DNA of 64,000 bases from Yoonia sp. SS1-5 (GTDB taxonomy: Bacteria; Pseudomonadota; Alphaproteobacteria; Rhodobacterales; Rhodobacteraceae), in NCBI RefSeq assembly GCF_038443705.2, contig NZ_CP151767.2:3277501-3341500 (forward strand), read 5' to 3'. The notes under the pieces were generated by a model. That model was not told the origin of the DNA. It did not search any database and saw nothing but the letters and a program-made list of their open reading frames with translations. Position 1 is the stretch's first letter, and the number at the start of each line of letters is the position of its first letter. Both the position numbers and the translations under genes were made by a program. This document shows, in pieces, positions 35,096 to 43,392 of this stretch.

Positions 35096-35868
35096 CGCAG
35101 CTTTGGTGGCGTGTTGGGGTCTGTACCCGGCGCGGTGGGGGCTTGCGGTGTGACGGGTTCAGGCAGGTCAAATCGCAAACCGACCTTGGCAAGGTGGGCG
35201 GCCATCGGATCACTTGCGCGCACAAAGAGCACGTCCATGACACCGGCCTCGATCCCCGAGAATGTCAGCGCTTCGCCGGCTGCGGATGCAAGCGCATCTT
35301 CGGCACCAGGTGCGGCATCGACAAAGGCCAGTATATGCCCCTGCGCCCCATTGTCGTAAGTCGCCGCCGCCAGATAGGCAAAGCGGGCGCGCCCTGCTGC
35401 AATCGCCAGTTTGCGGTCCAACCCGGTTACAACAGCCTCAGGCAGGCCCGCAGGCGGGCTGATCTCGGTCAGTCGTGCTTCGGCAGCTTCTGGTCCATGC
35501 GATAGTGTTTGCATCAGCCAATCAACCGCCTCGGCCGGGATCAGCATGGCCGATGGCGCAACTTCAAGGTTCAGCGCAAGGCCGACCCCTTGCCCGGTCA
35601 GCATCTTGACCAGATCGCGACCGGGCACACCTGCATAAGGGGCGGCGCGCCCGACGAATTGCGCCAGCCGTGCCTCGCGGTCAAAAATCAAGGCAAAACG
35701 CTGATCTTCAATCTCGAATAATTCGGGGGTGACCTGATCGCCGGCGGCTTCTTCGCCCAGCAGCATGAACAGTTCGGTATCGGCCAGACGTTCGTAAAAC
35801 CGCAAACGGGCCACGTCGTCATCAGGTGCAGCATCCATCGCCGCATGCGCAAGATCAAGATCAGTCAT
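35092..35868 (-). CDS. SseB-like protein
   Basis: This 258-residue soluble protein begins MTDLDLAHAAMDAAPDDDVA. It carries two SseB-type regions: RFYERLADTELFMLLGEEAA with FALIFDREARLAQFVG, and a C-terminal enhanced-domain segment GHILAFVDAAPGAEDALAS. The SseB N-terminal family is found in many bacteria without a defined biochemical role. The start is ATG at 35868; an upstream ATG at 35916 would overlap the divergent gene. The C-terminus is proline-rich (PVTPQAPTAPGTDPNTPPKL). Confidence 0.8.
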   Translation of the reverse strand: MTDLDLAHAAMDAAPDDDVARLRFYERLADTELFMLLGEEAAGDQVTPELFEIEDQRFALIFDREARLAQFVGRAAPYAGVPGRDLVKMLTGQGVGLALNLEVAPSAMLIPAEAVDWLMQTLSHGPEAAEARLTEISPPAGLPEAVVTGLDRKLAIAAGRARFAYLAAATYDNGAQGHILAFVDAAPGAEDALASAAGEALTFSGIEAGVMDVLFVRASDPMAAHLAKVGLRFDLPEPVTPQAPTAPGTDPNTPPKLR

Positions 35869-35926
35869 GTCACCCGACCTAGGCCGCCAAATCAGGAAAG
35901 ACAAGTTCGGGGCCACATGTTACGCC

Positions 35927-36538
35927 ATGTGGATGGAAGACCCGGATTTGATCAATGAAATCAATGGTTGCAGATTGTGCGCGGACAGGTTTGCGCAAAC
36001 GGCCACACAGCACCGTCCGCGCCCTGTCCCATGGTTCGGGCAGGACCCGGCCATTCTGGTCGCAGGCCAGGCCCCCGGCATGCGGGTGCATGTCGAGGGC
36101 AAGCCATTCTGGGATCGGTCGGGCGACCGGCTACGCGACTGGATGGGGATTGACCGGGCGACTTTCTATGACCGGGCGGTGGTCTCTGTTCTGCCGACAG
36201 CTTTCTGCTTTCCGGGCTATGACGCAAAAGGTGCGGATCTGCCCCCACCCGCAATCTGTTGGGAGACATGGCACGCCAGAGCGCTTGATCATATCGGCAC
36301 GCCAGGATTGCGGTTGCTGATCGGGGCCTATGCGATCCGCCGGCATCTAGGCCTGCGCGGGTCGCTGTCTGACATTGTCGGGCATTGGCGGGACCACGCG
36401 CCGGGGACCTTCGTTCTACCGCATCCTTCATGGCGCAACACCGGTTGGCTACGAAAGCACTCCTGGTTTGAGACCGACCTGCTTCCGGCCTTGCAAAAGG
36501 CGGTTCAGGATGCGCTTGAGGTCGCAAAACAGCGCTGA
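35927..36538 (+). CDS. Uracil-DNA glycosylase family protein
   Basis: This protein of about 203 residues has the UDG-superfamily motif I AGQAPGMRVHVEGKPFWDR, a central PTAFCFPGYDAKGADLPPP and motif II LPHPSWRNTGW. The early CRLC pair could be part of an iron-sulfur site, as in family 4/5 enzymes, but a full four-Cys set is not obvious. Base-excision repair of deaminated cytosine is the family role. Start choice is open: 35927 (MWMEDPDLINEINGCRLC) or 35933 fit relatives, while 35867 would overlap the divergent SseB start. Confidence 0.8.
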   Translation: MWMEDPDLINEINGCRLCADRFAQTATQHRPRPVPWFGQDPAILVAGQAPGMRVHVEGKPFWDRSGDRLRDWMGIDRATFYDRAVVSVLPTAFCFPGYDAKGADLPPPAICWETWHARALDHIGTPGLRLLIGAYAIRRHLGLRGSLSDIVGHWRDHAPGTFVLPHPSWRNTGWLRKHSWFETDLLPALQKAVQDALEVAKQR

Positions 36539-36691
36539 ATCGCGCGCCTGCTTCACGCAATAACAGTTTTGTCGCTGTATTCATGCCGTATTTTCGGGAT
36601 AATATCCGAAAAAACAGGCGATTGTGATCGGGTATTAACCTATTATCGTCATGACAGGCATGGGCCCGCGTGGGTCATATCGGGACGAAAG

Positions 36692-37351
36692 ATGTTAGAA
36701 TTTGCCGATGTCAGCAAGTCGTTCTGGACTGGAACGCAACGCAAGGTGATCCTTGACCGGGTGTCCTTCCGGGTGGAGCTTGGGCATTCGCTGGGTATTC
36801 TGGCGCCAAATGGCACCGGCAAGACGACCTTGATCCGGATGATGGCCGGGCTGGAAAAGCCTGATGAGGGCACGATCACCCGCACCAGCAAAATCTCGTT
36901 TCCGCTGGGTTTCATGGGTGGGGTGGTGCCCAAGCTGACGGCGATGGAAAATGCCCGCTACATCGCCCGGCTCTATGATCTGGACCCCGATTATGTCGAG
37001 GCGTTCTGCCGCTGGCTATGTGGGTTGGAAGAGTATTTTGACCAACCGGTCGGGGTTTATTCGACAGGTATGGCGCAGCGCTTTACCTTTGCGTTGATGC
37101 TGGCGCTGGATTTTGACATCTACCTGATCGACGAAGGCATGCCCAACGCGACAGATGCCGAATTCAATCGCAAGGCGGGCAAGATATTACGCGACCGTTT
37201 GGAAAAAACCACGATTATCATCGTGTCACATCAGGCATCGACGCTGGAAAGATTTGCGCGGTCTGCGGCGGTACTGCGTCACGGCAAGCTGCATATGTTT
37301 GACACCTTGGAAGAGGCGAAAGTTCTATATGACTACGAAACCCAAGGTTAA
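36692..37351 (+). CDS. Capsule polysaccharide export ABC ATPase (KpsT-like)
   Basis: This 219-residue ABC ATPase has Walker A APNGTGKTT, a short divergent signature (VYSTGMAQRFTFALMLAL) and Walker B FDIYLIDEGM. The YSTGM...FALMLAL and short length are diagnostic of KpsT/Wzt-type exporters of capsular or surface polysaccharide. The KpsE-like gene begins in its last 23 bases. No KpsM-type permease gene is in the window, although an ATPase of this class needs one. Confidence 0.9.
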   Translation: MLEFADVSKSFWTGTQRKVILDRVSFRVELGHSLGILAPNGTGKTTLIRMMAGLEKPDEGTITRTSKISFPLGFMGGVVPKLTAMENARYIARLYDLDPDYVEAFCRWLCGLEEYFDQPVGVYSTGMAQRFTFALMLALDFDIYLIDEGMPNATDAEFNRKAGKILRDRLEKTTIIIVSHQASTLERFARSAAVLRHGKLHMFDTLEEAKVLYDYETQG

Positions 37352-38855
37352 GAAGTTCCGGATCAGACGGGGCAACGCCACGCCTGCCGCGCCGCCGGTG
37401 GACGATGTGGATGACGTTGAAGAAGGCGCCACGCCGCTGGAACGCGAGCTTGCCGAAATCGCCGAAGAGGGCCTGACCGGGCGGCAATTGCGCATGGCCC
37501 GCCGGGTCGCGCAGAAACATGGTCTGAACGTCATCAATGACTTCGACGCCGTCCGGCAATTGCGGGCGGCAGGTGTTGATCCGTTTCAGCGCAATTCGGT
37601 GCTGGAGCTTGTGGCCCCACAGGCCGGATCGAAGGGTGGTACCGACCTGCTGCAAACGGCGGCGGGGGGCGGGCGTGCACTGACCACGCCCAAGATGCCC
37701 GACCAGCCGATGAATGAAATTCGCAAGATACAACGCGATATTGCCCGCAGACGGCGGCGCAAGCTTGCGCTTTTGTTCACCCGCCTGTCGTTCTTTGTGT
37801 TGCTGCCGACGGTTGTTGTCGGTTGGTATTACTTCAAGATTGCGACGCCCATGTATGCGACCAATTCAGAGATTGTGATCCAGCAGGCCCAATCCCAACA
37901 AGCCGCGGGCGGTTTTGCCAATCTTTTCCAAGGCACCTCGATCGCGACCCAGCAGGACAGTATCGCGGTGCAATCCTATCTTGCATCGCGCGAGGCGATG
38001 TTGCGTCTGGATCAGGATCATGGCTTTAAGACGCATTTTTCAAATACCGAAATTGATGAAATTCAGCGGCTTCCGGCAGATGCGACAAATGAAACCGCCT
38101 TTAAGCTATACGCAGATCATGTCCGTATCAGCTATGACCCGACCGAAGGGATCATCCGGATGGAGGTGATCGCAGCCGACCCGCAAACCAGCGTCCAGTT
38201 TTCTGATGCCCTGATCGGTTACGCCGAAGAGCAGGTGGATCAGCTGACCAGCCGTCTGCGGGATGACCAGATGAGTGGCGCGCGCGCCAGCTATGAAGCC
38301 GCAGAGGCGCGCAGGGCCGAAGCACTGGCCGCTTGGCTTGCGATCCAGGAGGATGTGCAACAGATCGACCCCGTCAGCGAGACTGCCGCCCGGATGAGCC
38401 AGATTGGCGCATTAGAGAGCGAGCGACAGCGGCTGAACCTGGTCCTGCAATCGCGCCTGAATGTGGCCCGCCCCAGCGAGGTGCAGGTGCAAACCCTGCG
38501 GGATCAGATTGCGAATATCGACGACCTGATCGACGATCTGCGCCGGGAAATGACCGGCACGGAAAGTGCCAGCGCATCGCTTGCGGCCCGGAACACTGAA
38601 TTGCGGACGGCCGAGGAAAATTACAGCTTTCAGACGGTGTTGGTACAGCAGGCCCTGACCCAGATGGAAACGGCACGGATTGAAGCAAACCGGCAGGTCC
38701 GCTATCTGTCGCAAAGTGTCAGTCCGGTTGCGCCGGACGAACCGACCTATCCACGGGCGTTGGAAAACACAATTCTCGCGTTTCTTATCTTTTCAGGGAT
38801 TTATCTGATGCTTTCACTTACTGCTTCGATCCTGCGTGAACAGGTCAGTTCCTGA
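37329..38855 (+). CDS. Capsule export inner-membrane protein (KpsE/BexC-like PCP)
   Basis: This 508-residue protein has a cytoplasmic, acidic and Ala-rich N-terminal extension of about 145 residues (with GLTGRQLRMARRVAQKHGLN) before the first helix (LSFFVLLPTVVVGWYYF). A long periplasmic coiled-coil region follows, rich in Gln, Arg and Glu, and a second helix closes the protein (NTILAFLIFSGIYLMLSLTA). Two helices bracketing a coiled coil is the polysaccharide co-polymerase layout of KpsE, which spans the periplasm to the outer-membrane KpsD. The ATG at 37329 overlaps the ATPase gene; kdsA starts at its stop (TGATG). Confidence 0.9.
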   Translation: MTTKPKVKKFRIRRGNATPAAPPVDDVDDVEEGATPLERELAEIAEEGLTGRQLRMARRVAQKHGLNVINDFDAVRQLRAAGVDPFQRNSVLELVAPQAGSKGGTDLLQTAAGGGRALTTPKMPDQPMNEIRKIQRDIARRRRRKLALLFTRLSFFVLLPTVVVGWYYFKIATPMYATNSEIVIQQAQSQQAAGGFANLFQGTSIATQQDSIAVQSYLASREAMLRLDQDHGFKTHFSNTEIDEIQRLPADATNETAFKLYADHVRISYDPTEGIIRMEVIAADPQTSVQFSDALIGYAEEQVDQLTSRLRDDQMSGARASYEAAEARRAEALAAWLAIQEDVQQIDPVSETAARMSQIGALESERQRLNLVLQSRLNVARPSEVQVQTLRDQIANIDDLIDDLRREMTGTESASASLAARNTELRTAEENYSFQTVLVQQALTQMETARIEANRQVRYLSQSVSPVAPDEPTYPRALENTILAFLIFSGIYLMLSLTASILREQVSS

Positions 38856-39688
38856 TGCATGATGTGACGATTGGCGCGCTGACTGTCAGCAATGATCGCC
38901 CATTGCTTGTCATTGCGGGGCCTTGCCAGCTGGAAAGCACCGACCACGCCCAGATGATCGCCGGCCAGATGGCAGAACATTGTGCGGCGCATGGGGCGCA
39001 GTTCATCTTCAAGGGCAGCTATGACAAGGCCAACAGGACATCCCTTTCCGGCAAGCGCGGTTTGGGCATGGATGAGGGTCTGAAGGTGATGCAGTCGGTA
39101 AAGTCCGCCATTGGGTGCCCTGTTCTGACCGACGTTCATACAACGCAACAATGCGCCCCGGTTGCAGCGGTTTGCGATGTGCTGCAGATCCCGGCCTATC
39201 TGTGCCGGCAAACCGATCTGCTGCTTGCCGCGGGCGAAACAGGTGCGGCAATCAATATCAAAAAGGGGCAGTTCCTGGCCCCCTGGGACATGACGAATGT
39301 TGTGACCAAGGTCGAAAGCACCGGTAACCGGCGCATCCTGCTGACAGAGCGTGGCGCGACATTCGGCTATAATACGATGGTGGCCGATATGCGGTCTTTG
39401 CCGATCATGGCGCGCACGGGCTATCCGGTTGTTATGGACGCGACCCATTCCGTGCAACAGCCGGGCGGGCAGGGTGGATCCTCTGGTGGTCAACGCGAAT
39501 TTGCGCCCGTGATGGCCCGCGCGGCGGTCTCGTTGGGGATTGCGGCGGTTTTCATTGAAACGCACGAGGACCCGGACAATGCGCCATCTGACGGGCCAAA
39601 TATGATACCTCTGGCTAAAATGGGCGCATTGGTTCAGAATTTGATGGGTTTCGACGCGCTGGCCAAGGACGCGCCATTGCGGGTCTAG
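38855..39688 (+). CDS. kdsA: 3-deoxy-8-phosphooctulonate synthase (KDO-8-phosphate synthase)
   Basis: This 277-residue enzyme condenses arabinose 5-phosphate with phosphoenolpyruvate to give KDO-8-phosphate. Motifs are IAGPCQLES, KGSYDKANRTS, DVHTTQQ and DATHSVQQPGGQGG. Cys24 in GPCQLES, with the later His, Glu (FIETHEDPD) and Asp, indicates the metal-dependent type of KdsA; the metal-free E. coli type has Asn at that place. KDO is used in lipid A core and is also the linker sugar of KpsMTE-type capsules, which fits the coupling to kpsT and kpsE. Confidence 0.96.
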   Translation: MHDVTIGALTVSNDRPLLVIAGPCQLESTDHAQMIAGQMAEHCAAHGAQFIFKGSYDKANRTSLSGKRGLGMDEGLKVMQSVKSAIGCPVLTDVHTTQQCAPVAAVCDVLQIPAYLCRQTDLLLAAGETGAAINIKKGQFLAPWDMTNVVTKVESTGNRRILLTERGATFGYNTMVADMRSLPIMARTGYPVVMDATHSVQQPGGQGGSSGGQREFAPVMARAAVSLGIAAVFIETHEDPDNAPSDGPNMIPLAKMGALVQNLMGFDALAKDAPLRV

Positions 39689-39725
39689 AACCAGGACGGC
39701 CTGTTCAGAATTTGCGGATTTGAGA

Positions 39726-41012
39726 ATGCGTTTTTTTGTGTCTTTTCTGTTGTTTTGCGTTCTGGCGCTGCCTGCGCACACGCAGGAAGGGGCCGGACCG
39801 ATCGCGGCCCAAAGCAGCGATCAGGATGACGCGAATATCGCCACACGGATGCGCGAAATCCTTGCAGAGCTTGGCAACTACGAGGACGTGACAGTCACCG
39901 TCAGCGAGGGGGTCATCAGGCTGCGCGGGACCACCACGTCGTCAACCGAAGCACAGGCGCTGGACACGCTGGCCAACCGGATCGAAGGGGTCGTCGCTGT
40001 CAAGAATGAGGTCACGCAGACAGCCGATATCAGTCAACGCCTTGATCCCGCCTTGGACCGGTTTCGCGCCCGCCTTGATCAGGTCATTGTCTTTTTGCCA
40101 CTGGCCGCCATCGCGGGGCTGGTCTTTGCATTTGTCGTTTTGCTGGGGTTCACGATCGCGCGGATGCGACAACCTTGGGAGCGTCTTGCCCCAAACGCAT
40201 TTATTGCGGAAATCTACCGGCAATTGCTGCGGATCGCCTTTGTTGTCATGGGGATCGTCATCGCGCTTGATATTGTAAATGCAACTGCGCTGCTCAGCAC
40301 GATCCTTGGGGCGGCGGGGATCATCGGCCTGGCATTGGGCTTTGCGGTGCGTGACACGGTCGAGAACTTTATCGCCTCGGTCATGCTGTCCTTTCGCCAA
40401 CCGTTTCGGCCAAATGACACGGTTGAAATCAATGGCGATCAGGGCAAGGTGATCCGCTTGACAAGCCGGGCGACGATCCTTCTGTCATTTGATGGCAACC
40501 ATATCCGGATCCCCAATGCCACGGTCTTCAAAAGCCGGATTATTAATTACAGCCAGAACGCCGAACGGCGGTTCATGTTTTCGATCATGATCGAACGCGA
40601 GGCTGACTTGCAGGCGACCCGCAACCTTGTGGCTGACACCGTGCAAAGCCTGCCCTTCATACTGGCCGAGCCTGCAGCACAGACCTGGATTGAGGCGCTG
40701 CATCCTGCAGGGATCGAACTGGTGGTGACCGGCTGGGTTGATCAGAACGAAACCTCGATCGTGCGCGGCAAGGGGGAGGCTCTGCGTCAGGTCAAATTGG
40801 CGATCCAGGCGGCGGGCGTCACCATTCCTGACGCAAGCCAGGCCATCACCCTGACAAGGGATATTCAGGTCGCGCCACCGCACCCGGATGAGAGCACGCA
40901 GGTCGAAACCGTCGATGCCACCGAAGATCAGGCGCTGGAGCGTATCGTGACTGCCGAACGTGACATGGACAGCGCCGAAGATCTTCTGCGCGAGGATGGC
41001 CCAAAGGAATAG
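39726..41012 (+). CDS. BON-domain mechanosensitive channel (MscS family)
   Basis: This 428-residue protein has a signal peptide (MRFFVSFLLFCVLALPAHTQ), a periplasmic BON domain at residues 35-98 (DVTVTVSEGVIRLRGTTTSS), three membrane helices (about 120-145, 168-185, 190-222) and the MscS cytoplasmic beta domain (FRQPFRPNDTVEINGDQGKV). The third helix is Ala/Gly-rich (ILGAAGIIGLALGFAVRDTV) as in the MscS pore. The channel opens on membrane tension to release solutes; the BON domain suggests contact with lipid or cell wall. ATG at 39726 is preferred over a TTG two codons upstream. Confidence 0.92.
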   Translation: MRFFVSFLLFCVLALPAHTQEGAGPIAAQSSDQDDANIATRMREILAELGNYEDVTVTVSEGVIRLRGTTTSSTEAQALDTLANRIEGVVAVKNEVTQTADISQRLDPALDRFRARLDQVIVFLPLAAIAGLVFAFVVLLGFTIARMRQPWERLAPNAFIAEIYRQLLRIAFVVMGIVIALDIVNATALLSTILGAAGIIGLALGFAVRDTVENFIASVMLSFRQPFRPNDTVEINGDQGKVIRLTSRATILLSFDGNHIRIPNATVFKSRIINYSQNAERRFMFSIMIEREADLQATRNLVADTVQSLPFILAEPAAQTWIEALHPAGIELVVTGWVDQNETSIVRGKGEALRQVKLAIQAAGVTIPDASQAITLTRDIQVAPPHPDESTQVETVDATEDQALERIVTAERDMDSAEDLLREDGPKE

Positions 41013-41074
41013 GTATTTTTGTTGAAACGGGGCTTGAACCGGTGTCAGCTTCGCAGTATTCAGCGGCTCGCTGC

Positions 41075-41149
41075 TGGGATGTAGCCAAGTGGTAAGGCAA
41101 CTGTTTTTGGTACAGTGTACCGTAGGTTCGAATCCTACCATCCCAGCCA
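41075..41149 (+). tRNA. tRNA-Gln (anticodon TTG)
   Basis: Acceptor stem TGGGATG (41075-41081) pairs with CATCCCA (41139-41145). The D arm is GCCAAGTGGTAAGGC, the anticodon arm ACTGT-TTTTGGT-ACAGT with anticodon TTG, and the T arm GTAGG-TTCGAAT-CCTAC. The discriminator is G and CCA is encoded. It lies at the edge of an accessory patch, so its 3' end is a plausible integration site, although no direct repeat of it was found in the window. Confidence 0.97.
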
Positions 41150-41491
41150 GCAATTTCCCTTTTGTGTCGTCCGGCATGAATTGGAACTCGTCCGGCGAGA
41201 CATGCAACTTTTGTCGGGTAGGAACGCAACTTTCGCCGAATTTGGCAGATTTTGGGTTAAACTCCTCGCCTAGGTGGCTGGTTGCCTCGTTTCCAAGAAC
41301 TGCCCCCAATAACTGGAGCGTTCCGGGCCTAGATTCGGCACCCAGGGCGGGAAGCGGACTTTAGCCGCGCTTGCAAAGAGCTTATGTTGGTGGTCGTGGA
41401 ACCGGACATTCGACTCCTTCCGTGTCCGAAACTTGCCACGGTAAAATAGTTCGTCCGGCCAATATGCCGACTTTAGTGAGGGTGCCGTCGA
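41150..41491 (+). other. Non-coding spacer between tRNA-Gln and an orphan membrane gene
   Basis: There is no convincing gene in this stretch. The motif TCGTCCGGC occurs three times (near 41167, 41188 and 41451), and composition is patchy. It may be decayed mobile or gene-fragment DNA, but no family could be recognised. A purine-rich GTGAGGG near 41477 is the likely ribosome binding site of the next gene. Confidence 0.5.
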
Positions 41492-42856
41492 ATGCCTCAC
41501 TTTGCGAGTTCAAGGGATATCAATATCGAACAGTTTCTCACTTGGTTGCAGGAATCCTTCAACAACCGTGAAATTGCAATTGGCCTTTGGATCATCCTTG
41601 GCCTATTGTTTTTTCTGTTCAGGGCAGACCTCCGAAGCAGTCTCTGGACCGTTGCCAGTGCACTGATTGCGCCAAAGCTCCTGTTGTTCTTCGGCATAGT
41701 TGCCATCAACGTGGTCGCTCTGTGCTGGCTACTGGCAGAAATTGGATTGTGCTCGAAGCCCCAGATGCCACCCACTTTTCGGTGGTTTGCGATGGGCGGC
41801 TGCGTTTTTGCAGCTCGAGCATTGCAATCGAAGAAAGATGACCAGTATTTCCGCAACCTGTTTCGCGGCAGCTTGAGGCTCGGCGGCATCTTTGAGTTTA
41901 TCGTCGTTGCCTACACTTTCAGCTTCGTAACCGAGTTGGTCTTGGCCCCCGTCCTCTTTTTCTTGGCCGCCACTCTGGCTTTTGCAGACACAAAGCCAGA
42001 GTATTCGAAGGCAAACACGCTGCTGGAGTTCGTTTTCGCGGCCATTGCCATCGTTTTGGTCTGGAACTCCGTATCCTCGATTTGGTCACAGCCAGACCAG
42101 TTCTTCACAACAGATACGGGGCGCAACTTCGTTCTACCGATCCTGCTCACCGTCGGAAGCATCCCAGTTTTCTACCTGCTGTTTTGCTACTCGCACATTG
42201 AACAAGCCCGTATTCAGGTTGATCAAAAGACCTTCCAGTCTGACGACCTGAAGGAGTATGCACGTAAACGCTTCTTTCTAATCTTCCCGTTGCGGCCCTG
42301 GCTTCTACGGCGGGCAACACGTCAATTCCACGTGCTTCCTGCAAGAACCAATGAAGATGTGGACCAGATCATCTCCGACATACTCAACTACGAGCAAGAT
42401 GAAGAAGCTCCGCCAATCGTGGACCCGATGGAGGGCTGGAGCCCTTTTGTAGCCAGAGATTTCCTCAGGGAGAAGGGATTGAGGACAAACGATTACCAGA
42501 AGGGCTACGATGAATACTGGGCCAGTTCAGAATATGTCGATCTTGACAGCCACATCCTTCCGAACAAGGCGGTGTTCTACATCGAAGGACAGGAAGGCGT
42601 TGTTACCATGCTCAAACTGACGGGGAAGTTCATGGATGACTTCGACAGTAGAGAAGCAATCGAAAAGCTCAGAGTGATCGGCGCATTGCTTTGCGAAAAA
42701 GCTGTCGGGCATGGCGATGTCGCAATTGGTTCACTCATTCCACACTCCCAAGTATTTGAGAGCGAAATGGTCGTCGATGGCGCGGCAATAAGGGCTTGGG
42801 GTGAAAGATATCCGAGCAACGGGGGCTTCGAAGTGTTTCTTACGCTGTCTCGATGA
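41492..42856 (+). CDS. Orphan polytopic membrane protein with a large C-terminal soluble domain
   Basis: This 454-residue protein is not recognised. The first 230 residues contain about six hydrophobic segments: IAIGLWIILGLLFFLF, LLLFFGIVAINVVALCWLLA, FIVVAYTFSFVTELVLAPVL, FFLAATLAFA, FVFAAIAIVLVWNSV and LPILLTVGSIPVFYLLFC. A basic stretch follows (KRFFLIFPLRPWLLRRATRQ). The C-terminal 200 residues are soluble and mixed alpha/beta. Base composition is visibly more A+T-rich than the neighbours and codon use differs, suggesting acquisition. It sits alone between tRNA-Gln and IS3 remnants. A stress, defence or signalling role would be guesswork. Confidence 0.75.
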   Translation: MPHFASSRDINIEQFLTWLQESFNNREIAIGLWIILGLLFFLFRADLRSSLWTVASALIAPKLLLFFGIVAINVVALCWLLAEIGLCSKPQMPPTFRWFAMGGCVFAARALQSKKDDQYFRNLFRGSLRLGGIFEFIVVAYTFSFVTELVLAPVLFFLAATLAFADTKPEYSKANTLLEFVFAAIAIVLVWNSVSSIWSQPDQFFTTDTGRNFVLPILLTVGSIPVFYLLFCYSHIEQARIQVDQKTFQSDDLKEYARKRFFLIFPLRPWLLRRATRQFHVLPARTNEDVDQIISDILNYEQDEEAPPIVDPMEGWSPFVARDFLREKGLRTNDYQKGYDEYWASSEYVDLDSHILPNKAVFYIEGQEGVVTMLKLTGKFMDDFDSREAIEKLRVIGALLCEKAVGHGDVAIGSLIPHSQVFESEMVVDGAAIRAWGERYPSNGGFEVFLTLSR

Positions 42857-42890
42857 GCAAGTGGAGTCGAATTCCTCTGGACCTGTCCCG

Positions 42891-43029
42891 TATTTGTGCC
42901 GCAAGCACGGGGTCAGCGATGCGACGTTTTGCAAGTGGCGTTCCAAGTATGGCGGCATGGCATATCGACCTCAACCACCACCGACCACATTCCAGCCTTG
43001 CTGGAATTACACCAACGGAATACATTATC
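42891..43029 (+). mobile_element. IS3-family remnant (orfA fragment joined to orfB C-terminal fragment)
   Basis: In one frame (42891-42959) the translation is YLCRKHGVSDATFCKWRSKY followed by GGM, the helix-turn-helix region of an IS3-family OrfA. In another frame from 42958 it reads WHIDLNHHRPHSSLAGITPT then EYI, the C-terminal end of the OrfB DDE transposase. The middle, including most of the catalytic domain, is missing, so this is an internally deleted, inactive element. Confidence 0.8.
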
Positions 43030-43099
43030 GGGTCAAGGGAAGGCCACAACCTGAATAGAGCCAACCTAAATTAGCGGACGCTAAGGAGAGCAGGTCAAC

Positions 43100-43250
43100 T
43101 GCGACGACGATCAATGCAGGCACGACGACGTGCGGCGCTTGGACGTTTTCCTTTGCTGCCGCCGCCGGAATTAACTTGTCCAAGCTCAAATCAGACACGG
43201 CCTTACGCAATCTCTCGTGTTACCGCTGAAGGCGCTTGAGTTCTTTCAAT
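43100..43250 (-). mobile_element. Second IS3-family remnant (end of orfA, start of orfB), opposite strand
   Basis: On the minus strand the sequence reads LKELKRLQR, a stop, then HERLRKAVSDLSLDKLI, the typical OrfA C-terminus. It is followed in a shifted frame by PSAARRRACID, the start of an OrfB. The in-frame stop shows decay. It faces the first remnant, so either two insertions or an inversion took place. The remaining bases 43251-43392 contain nothing recognisable. Confidence 0.7.
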
Positions 43251-43392
43251 TGGTCTATGCCCGTATCCAGTTGCGCATTATCAATGTTGACCTGAGACCC
43301 ATTTCTTGCAAGAGTTTCTCGCCAGGTTTTCCTGCACCTTGAAAAAAGTGGCGCCAAATTACGACAGGTCCTCCTTTGGTCTGCCAAGCATC

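Noticed and set aside
41125..41149. 3' end of tRNA-Gln as an attL site
   Set aside because: No second copy of the tRNA 3' end was found further along in the window and no integrase gene is present, so integration there is only a possibility.
40485..41309. Minus-strand frame of 274 codons spanning the mscS end and tRNA-Gln
   Set aside because: It crosses the tRNA gene and shows the MVGFEPT-type peptide often produced by false translation of tRNA; not a gene.
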